A DNA stretch of 64,000 bases from Scilla litardierei (taxonomy: Eukaryota; Streptophyta; Magnoliopsida; Asparagales; Asparagaceae), in NCBI GenBank assembly GCA_030789695.1, contig CM061141.1, positions 327,965,938 through 328,029,937 of the forward strand, read 5' to 3'. Below the pieces are notes generated by a model that was given only the letters and a program-made list of their open reading frames with translations, was not told the DNA's origin and ran no database searches. Each line of letters starts with the position of its first letter. The stretch's first letter is position 1. Position numbers and translations under genes: made by a program. This document shows, one piece after another, positions 56,724 through 64,000 of this stretch.

Positions 56724-57674
56724 ATGGTAAAGACGAGGATTCCTATCGCCTCTTCTGGGGCTTCTCCTATGTCTATAGGGCCTTCCGACCCTAGGAATCC
56801 GCCTAAGCCTAAACGTCATGCCAAATCAACCCAAGCTTCTCCGTCTTCGCCTCCTCTGAAGAAGCAGAGGACGGCGACCGTCAAACCCCGAAAATCTAAG
56901 ACTAAAAAGGCCATACTCCACTCACCCTCTACTCCTCCCGATTCCGACACTGAATTTATCCCTGAGGATGAGCCTAGCCATAGGGAACCCACTCCTCCAC
57001 TTCGTCCTAGGACTCGCCAGCCAAAGGGAAAGGGCCCAATGCCAGCGGGTGGTGTTGACATATCGTTGTGTCGCGACGACCCTTTGTGTCTCGCGGCCTA
57101 CAACCGTATTGAACACTGCCCGATGCTATTGGAGCACTACGTTCAGTTTTTGGATTTCCTTGGCCTAGCAGATCTCCTCTCCTATAGTGGTCTCCTTGAT
57201 TATCTCCGATACGATCTTAAGGCAAATCCTAAACCATATCCTCGCCTAGTGAAATTGTTCTATGCCAATCGTGTTCGAGGCCAGTACGATGCTAGTCACT
57301 CCATCGAGACTACTGTCTTGGGAACTCCTATAGTTCTCACGGCAGAAATCTTGGGGGAGATTCTTGGCTGCTCGTCGTCTGGTCTCCTGCCTTCAGACAT
57401 TTCCGTCGACGATATATCTTCTTTGGATCAGTCCGTTCTTTCTGACATCTTCCATGTGATCCCTCCTGCCTTTATTGGAGTTCCTTCAAAGTCGTTCAAG
57501 CCAAATGCCTGGGTTCTGAATCTCATTCTGAAGTCGTGCTTGCTTCCCAAGTACGGCTCATCTTCACTTCCATCCCAGCCATTCCTGAAGCTTATCTACG
57601 CTCTATTCTTGGGTTGCGAGATTAATTGGGCTCGCGTTATACTCGATAAGATGGACTCTTTCGAGTGTATACGC
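56724..57674 (+). pseudogene. Element E env-like third ORF, truncated by element D
   Basis: The ATG at 56724 has a good context (GACCATGGT) and opens MVKTRIPIASSGASPMSIGP. A Pro/Lys/Ser-rich basic part (to about residue 110, e.g. KPRKSKTKKAILHS) is followed by a folded-looking domain: CPMLLEHYVQFLDFLGLADL, VKLFYANRVRGQYDASHSIE, then a stretch beginning LTAEILGEILGC. This fits the plant 'putative transposon / envelope-like' protein of Sireviruses (PF20167-like by memory, not searched). At 57674, about residue 317, the LTR of element D interrupts; 14 foreign codons follow to a stop. The role of this protein in plants is not established. Confidence 0.72.
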
Positions 57675-60159
57675 TGTAGGAATATGATGCCCTCGAGGCC
57701 ATTTATTCCTGTGTGAATAGCACAAACATCTTGTTCGAAATAACAGTAAGCTGTTTGGTAATAATTTATCTAAGTTATATTGTAATGTAGTTAACATTAG
57801 ATATCAACTTAGGTAAAGTCCTGAGACTTTATGCAAGGTCAAACGGGTATCGAGATGAGTATCTCGATCATGGAGAAACGTTTGACCATCTGTAGCATAA
57901 GTCTAAAATGGTTCGTGGTCGTAGATGTTCCGAGACAAGGATATCGAAACATCGGATAGACCATTGTGTCTTAGTCTTCGCCGTTTAGTGGTGGCGATGA
58001 TCTCATGATCGCTTGACTTGGCGAAGTCGAAGACGAGACACAGGTGCTCATTAGAATGAGTTCACTGAACGATCCACTAGAGTTATCATATGGTTATATT
58101 GACCAATCTGTCAGTGATAACTCTGAGTAATGATAGGATAGTTGGTCTTTTGACTTGAGGTCATTTTGACGGACCTGTGCGTGAACGGTGCCACTTAGAT
58201 CAATTGACCTAGCTTCGAGGCAAGGCCTGTCGAAAGGTCTTTTGATTGGGTGTCACTTGAAACGTACGAGGCGAGTAATGACCAAGAGAGGATTCGTCTC
58301 TCCCGATCAATGGGAGTTAGTGTCGTAGAGTCAGTTCGGTCTTTAGTAAAAACTCTGCGCAGAGTATGTTGGAAGAAGTCCAACATTAGTTGACTAAAGA
58401 TCGATAGAAACTAACCGGAGTCAAGTTATTGGGGTTGACAGTTTGACCGTACCCCAGACTTGATCCGAACGACATATTTAAGACGAAGAGACTATAACTG
58501 CGGAATTCATCACGGAAACAGTCAGGTGGTCCCGACAATACTCATGTCAATGAGTCAACCACATAATGATGATTCCTGAAGCAGGGACGGCAACCACTGC
58601 TCGTGGTCACTGCTGTATAGGGCTTCGAGCCCAACCTGTTGTAAGGGTCAGGCTGTAGGGTCTCACACAGAGTGCAACGCTTCGTCTAGTAATAGGTAGA
58701 AATTAGTTAGTGAGAATATTTGCATTTGATGCAAAAGAAGAGATAATTGCATTTGATGCAATATGGTAATTTAAGCTTAGATAGGGACTATTTTGCATTT
58801 GATGCAAAAGCGATTAAATGTATTAAATTGTTTAATACAATATTTAATAAAATAAACGCAAGGAAAAGTTCACGGGTAAGACGGGAATGTCCCGGTCTAG
58901 ACCCAGGTTCGAACGGCGTCCAAATCGGACGCCAAACATAATAGTTATGGCCAAAACAGTGTAAACCCCAAAGCCCATCAGCCCAAAGGGGCTGATTAAA
59001 TAAACCCAGACCCAACAAAGGGGGGGCAGGCTGACGCCCGCGTCCGCCAGGCGCGGGCGCACGCGCCAGCTGGGCGCGTGCAGCGCACGCGCCCAGACAG
59101 GCGCGTGCAGCGCACGCGCCTCGGGGCGCGTGCGCTGCACGTGCCTGGCTCGGGCAGCGTGCGCAAGTCAATGCAGTGGGGCCCCTGGTGGGCCCCACAC
59201 GCCTAGGGTTGCGAACCCTAGGCAGAATTTCTTGACGGCTGGGTTTTGTGCTTTAGGTGGGTTTTTGGCTGAACTTTGGACACTCAATTAGAGGGTCAAA
59301 CGACCTCCGATTGACGAACGGTTTTTTCCTATGCGTTCACCGTTGAACGCTTGTCGTATTGATAGGTTGTATCGATCTTGAAGCTCAACGGTGAGTGAGT
59401 TAAAATTCACGGAAGTTTGCACTTTGTGAAGTGCAAACTAACTTGATTTTAATTAACTCATTGTTTAGTCCCACATCGGATTTTGAGAAAAGGGGAGAGT
59501 CCGCCGCCTATATAAATAGGGGTCTCCCCCCTTTCTCAAAACTCGTCCCAAGCTCTAGATCTGAGCGGCTCTCGTAAATGTTGGAGCACGCTCGGATCTA
59601 AGCTTAAATTAATATTTCTCTTCTCCCTAAATTTCTGCCTTACTCCTGCGGGCTCTAGCAAAGCCACAAAGGAGTTCGGATTCTGGATCTGAAATCTTGG
59701 CGGAGGTTTCACTCGCGTGAAACTTTCTTCGGCGCGTGGTTGGCTCGGCGGCACGGGGATTGATCGCCTCGGGATGCGGAGCGGTTCGAGGAGCGGTTCG
59801 GGGAGCGGTTCAAGGAGCGGCTCGGCGTGGGACGGGAGCAGCTCGGAAGACGGCGCGGAACATCTCGCCTGCTCCAGGGCTGAGATTCCGGGTATGTGGT
59901 TAAAGTATTTTTAGCATTAGTTTAGTTTAATCGCAGTAGGCTAGATCCTTCTTGGGATGGTCAGATCCATCCCAAGTCGGCATAGATCTTGGCATAGGGT
60001 CTTGGACCTTAGGGCTAAGTTGAAAATTGTTTTTAACTGCATGTTAATTAGTTAACATAGGTTTTTCTTCCGCTGCTATGATTTTTCTGTCTATGTTCCG
60101 TCCGACTTAGGACGGGACTAGAGTTTTTGTGCCCTAAGGGACCGCCAATTCCCCTACAG
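57675..60159 (+). mobile_element. Element D 5' LTR
   Basis: 2485 bp. The start TGTAGGAATATGATGCCC aligns with the A LTR start (TGTAGGAAGATATATGCCC). The end ...CCAATTCCCCTACA precedes a PBS. Long shared blocks include the GAGACACAGGTGCTCATT region (about 58035) and the CTTCTTGGG(A/G)TGGTCAGATC region (about 59950). TATA box CTATATAAATAGG at 59508-59520. The left flank TACGC (57670-57674) would be one TSD copy. It is more diverged from A's LTRs than they are from each other. Confidence 0.87.
59025..59160. repeat. GC-rich palindrome array in the D LTR
   Basis: Units around GCGCGTGCAGCGCACGCGC (a perfect palindrome about an AGC centre), about four copies. It occupies the position of the GCCCGCTGCNGCAGCGGGC array in the A LTR but has a different unit. 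Confidence 0.8.
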
Positions 60160-60160
60160 T

Positions 60161-60173
60161 GGTATCAGAGCCT
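60161..60173 (+). other. PBS of element D
   Basis: TGGTATCAGAGCC one base after the LTR end. Confidence 0.92.
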
Positions 60174-63100
60174 AGGTTTGCGTAGTCGATCTAGGTACTG
60201 CGATTTCATTAAACTTATTAATGCTTTTTAAGTACTTTTAAATTTTTAAAGTTATTAGATAATTTTAAAAATGTTTTGAAGTTCAAAATTTTATGTGTTA
60301 AATTTTTGAACATGAAAATTTTTAAAATAACGTTTTAAAATTTATGTGATAATATTTTAAAACTAATTTTAAATGTTTAAAAGTTTAAAATTATTTTGGA
60401 TGCCTAAAATTTTTTATATGATAAATTTTTTAAGCATGGAAATTTTAAAATAGTAATTTTAAATTTATGTGATAAATTTTAAAATTGATTTTAAGGCTTT
60501 AAATTTATGCGATAAGTTTAAAATATTTTAGATGTTTAAAAATTGTATATGATAAATTTTTGAACATGGAAAATTTTTAAAGCAATGTTTTAAATTTATA
60601 AGATATTTTTAAAACTGATTTTAAAAATCTAAAATTGTTTATGCGATAAACTTAGCATATTTAAATGTTAAATAGTTGTGCACTATCTTTATGTTGATAA
60701 AATTAGTGTAGCTTTATTTTAATGGCTTGTTAATCTTGTCCCTTATTTGATAACACAAGACAACCCTTTAGGTTAGCCATTAAAAATGATTAAAATTTAT
60801 TACTTGAATTTTAATGACATGCTATGTTTTAATAAATCATTAACAACAATATTAAGACCTAATTCCTGATTAGGGTAGTCCTTTTAATGAATTTTTAAAT
60901 TCTAATTGTTATAATTAATTTTCATTAAAGGACTTCGCTTCTAGCGTTGTTAATAAAATTTATTAAAATCCTAATAACGATTAGGGTAGCACGTGAACCT
61001 TATAGTTGATAAGGACTTAATAAAAGTTATTAAACAAATCCTAAAAATTTTGAATTTAAGGATTCAACTAGTTGATAGGATTAATTAGTTGTTAATAAAA
61101 GCTGTTTAGTCTATGGCATACGTACAAAAATGACAAGCTTCATTCAATAGACCATGATCCAGTCAATGTGCTTGGCTAAGAGTTCTGGGTCAACCCTTGC
61201 TAGTCCAAGGGGTAGTGATCCTGGCTTAGTCAATTCCCTGGCTGAGTTCCGCTGGACCGCAATGTCGCGAATCATGATTGTATGACACCCTGGACTATAT
61301 CTAAGTCAAATACGTTAATGGTCTTTTTCAAGATTAGCCGTAGCCCTCCTTGTTTTAGGGGTTAGCAACTATAGGGCCCGTGTTATAGTTGTTGAGATAC
61401 ACTCAAGCTGTGACATGGAAACCCTGTAGAAACCAACTCCTTAAATACATAATATGAAATCTTGACTAACCCTAACCGTCGTCTCGTACCCCGAGCGCCG
61501 GCGTAAGTTAAATCAACGATGTAGTCTGACTTGATGTAAGTCTAAGACCTGACCCTAACCAACGTGTCGTGCATACACCGAGCTGAGGGGCAAGTCAGGC
61601 TAGACACAAAAACAAGGGTCCGACTAGACTAGACATGGTGATTTGGATGAGCACACTCATGATCACGAATGGCTAGGGGCAAAAACCGATTAAGAGAGTC
61701 ATATCCGATATGATCGATGAAGAGTCATCTTCCGATCGCAGAGTCAATCAACTTGTTGAGCTACACTCAAGGTTGTTTAGACTCAAGGTGATTGGAACTC
61801 TTACCCATTAATTTTAATTCGATTAAATCGTTCGTTATTAAGCTTTAAAACGTTCGTAAAATTAGTGGGAGGGTATAGATAGATAAAAGCCAATCTACCT
61901 ATATTTAATATTGAACATATGCTAAAACTAGGGCAAGACTATGTTTACCGAAAGAATCAATTGATAATATTGGAATTAGTTAACTGGTCAATAAGTTGAT
62001 TAATTGAATATCGAATTAAATTCTAATTGATAGAATTAAAACTATATTCTCGTTGACATTAAATGACCTTCTAAAGGACAGACTTAAGAAATATGATTTC
62101 ATTAAGTTCTGGGTCTAATAAATAAATTAAAGCTACATGACACTCGTCTCTATATGAGGCAGCTTGAACATATAGGACATTCAAAGTATGTTTCTCCCTA
62201 CAACTTGTCGAGCTACCCTCAAGGTTGTATGGACAAACAATTTTGATCCGCAAAGTTCGAAAATTCGATCAAACCGTTTGAGTCGAATACGAGTGCATGA
62301 GCGATGCAAGACTATGTATCCCAACCGGATCTTGAGACAAGCAACTTCTTGAGCTACACTCAAGATTGCAAAGCTCAAGCGTTTGGATACATGAGTTGCT
62401 TGCATATCTATTTATTTATGTTGATATCTAAATGTGATTTAGAAAAAGGAAGAAGGCACTTCGGAAAGTCAATTGAGAAAGTTAGTTTAATTTATCATTA
62501 GTAAAGGCATTAGTAGGAGGAAATGAAAATGTGACATATTTTGATGTTATGATATCAGAATAAGTTGTTATACAAAAGACGTATAACACATTTTGACGAA
62601 TGTCGTCACATTGCTTCTGAAGTAATGTTTTGTGTTAAGTAATTTGTAAATAACTATATATATATTAAAAGTTAATATATAAATACACAAGATAGTAGCA
62701 TACTTATATGGTAAAATTAGACTAGGCCGTATCAAGAGATTAAGCTTCACAAGTCACATAAAGAGGGGTCTGACCTCTCGTATTATGAAGTCTACGGACA
62801 CTTGTGAGTCTTAGCCTCTTAGATACAATGGTCGAAACCCATCTGTGAGACAGTGAGAGAATGAGTTGTCGAACTCAGTCTAGTACATACTGATGTACCC
62901 GAGTCTAGATTAACCAAAATAAGTTATTCGTATGTTTTATTAAGACACGTGTTCTTGATGAAACACAAGTCTGATAAAATAAAGAACGAAATGACTAAAG
63001 TATTTAAACTGATTTGATTAGATCGAATGGTCAAATACTTAGCTAAATAAAATCTTGTGTAATTAAAAGAAAATGTGATTTTCTCTCAGATCAAGTCTGT

Positions 63101-64000
63101 TAACACATCGGTGTGTTAAAAGGTATGAATCACACTTAATTTGATTTAGTGTGATCCATTGTAAGTGACTCTGAGTTAAATCCTCCATATGGGTTAAGTC
63201 CCAGATAGTAATGCCTAGGTTTTAATAATGTTCTATGAGGACATTATCAACAATATATTCAATAAATCAATCGTAAGGAAGTTGTAAAAATACTCGAATC
63301 TCGTGAGACGAATTGTCGAGTTAGACAGCATAACTGATGATGACTTAGTCAACATCTAGGATGAAATTCGGAGTAGTAACTCCGATTTAAAACTTGATGA
63401 AGGTCCGTGTGCGTAAATAAAATTGAGAATTTAGTTTACGTGCCCAAGGAAAATGTTTCCTCACTTTCTGTAAGTAAATCTTTAAGTTGAAAGATTGGTG
63501 CAGAAAAGGAAATAGTGAAGTACAATAATGTTGGACAGAAACGGTTTTCATCCTAATTTCTTTAAAACGGATTATGATGAAACCGGTTTCGCCAACAGAT
63601 GTGTACAGATCTACTCGGACCAAAGCTCGATGTAAACGCTCGAGTTGACCATGAAAATTGGAGCATTCACTTATAAGTTCGTTTTTCTAAATATGATTTA
63701 GACAGACTGACTTATATGAATTAGCCAGATAGTTTTCAAGGTCAGTGGGAGCGTGTAAATTACATGCGAGACATCAAAGAGATGGAACATATATTTTGAT
63801 TAAGTAATCAAAAAGTTTGATACTTTATCAGAAGTAAATATGAGCCATTTGTAATGACCAATAACTAATTTAAAATTATTATCGTAAGGTACGATGAACA
63901 GGATAAGATCCAGGGAAATAAAATATTATAGATTCCGATAGACCAAGTGAATTATTTGAATAAGATTCAAAAGGTTGGTCTAACATAAACATAGAAACTC
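60174..64000 (+). mobile_element. Element D internal region, non-coding as far as seen
   Basis: 60190-60700 is extremely AT-rich, like the A leader near its PBS. 61145-61680 aligns in reverse with A 5810-6270. Around 63742 AGTCAGTGGGAGC-like sequence matches A at about 3882-3897, which in A is 450 bp before the 3' LTR. Where A has gag (4683-5507), D shows no ORF over 75 codons and no zinc knuckle. TTGAGCTACACTCAAG hairpins occur at about 61391, 61757, 62207 and 62349. D therefore looks like a coding-free (LARD-like) relative whose 3' LTR should begin a few hundred bases past the window. Confidence 0.7.

Larger units (their letters stand above)
48595..57674 (+). mobile_element. Element E: Sirevirus with env-like ORF (3' part displaced)
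   Basis: A Ty1/copia Sirevirus: 5' LTR 48595-50346, PBS 50349, gag 50374-52613, pol 52668-55781, a palindrome array 56025-56410, and an env-like third ORF from 56724 cut at 57674 by element D. The long open pol and the third ORF after pol are typical of Sireviruses of the SIRE1 type. The 3' end and 3' LTR are expected beyond element D, outside the window. Confidence 0.88.

Noticed and set aside
58788..59198. Minus-strand 136-codon ORF rich in Ala/Arg
   Set aside because: It reads antisense through the GC palindrome array of the D LTR.

Overview
The window looks like repeat-dense nuclear DNA of a flowering plant with a large genome. Almost all of it can be assigned to transposable elements nested in one another. 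I see no intact host housekeeping gene, no rRNA or tRNA gene, and nothing prokaryotic. Plant LTR retrotransposon hallmarks recur: TG...CA long terminal repeats (LTRs), 5-bp target-site duplications (TSDs), a primer-binding site (PBS) complementary to initiator tRNA-Met, polypurine tracts (PPTs), and Ty1/copia gag and pol domains.

Left third (1-19675): a decayed Ty1/copia element, 'C' (minus strand; 5' LTR at about 19311-19675, gag from 17556, protease, integrase and reverse transcriptase leftwards to 12130), has been hit repeatedly. One solo LTR of a family I call 'alpha' sits in its gag (15220-16927, TSD CAGTA). A second alpha LTR sits in its reverse transcriptase (1-1091 plus 11780-12129, running off the left edge). 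That second LTR was split by a 10.7-kb element, 'A' (1092-11774, TSD ATATT), which has long LTRs and a gag but no pol. A third alpha LTR (7864-9786, TSD TCTTA) landed in A's own 5' LTR. The insertion order is therefore C, then alpha, then A, then alpha again.

Middle (19676-41250): a Tork/Tnt1-like copia fragment (LTR, PBS, gag) is cut by a CACTA transposon end. Next come a Sirevirus-like 5' LTR packed with GTCGACTG palindromes, and a gag-only Sirevirus-like element, 'I'. I's gag is interrupted by a 4.1-kb candidate solo LTR, and four PPT-like tracts precede its 3' LTR. That truncated LTR abuts a full-length inverted copy, forming a large hairpin. After another LTR ('L', related to element E) come two tandem units (J and K). 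Each consists of an I-family LTR, a gag fragment and the same non-retroviral sequence. In J this sequence contains a plausible two-exon gene for a small single-pass membrane protein.

Right third (41250-64000): a full-length but frameshifted L1-type LINE is followed by a foldback MITE between two (TA)n tracts. Next is a Sirevirus, 'E', with 5' LTR, gag, an uninterrupted pol and an env-like third ORF. That third ORF is cut by element 'D' (57675 to the right edge), a relative of A on the plus strand that has no recognisable gag where A has one.

A theme across the window is that several LTR families carry arrays of short palindromes, each family with its own motif, mostly near the promoter. In E a second such array also precedes the env-like ORF. 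Such arrays are known from Sireviruses; their presence in alpha and in A/D, and in front of an internal ORF, is the most interesting pattern here.
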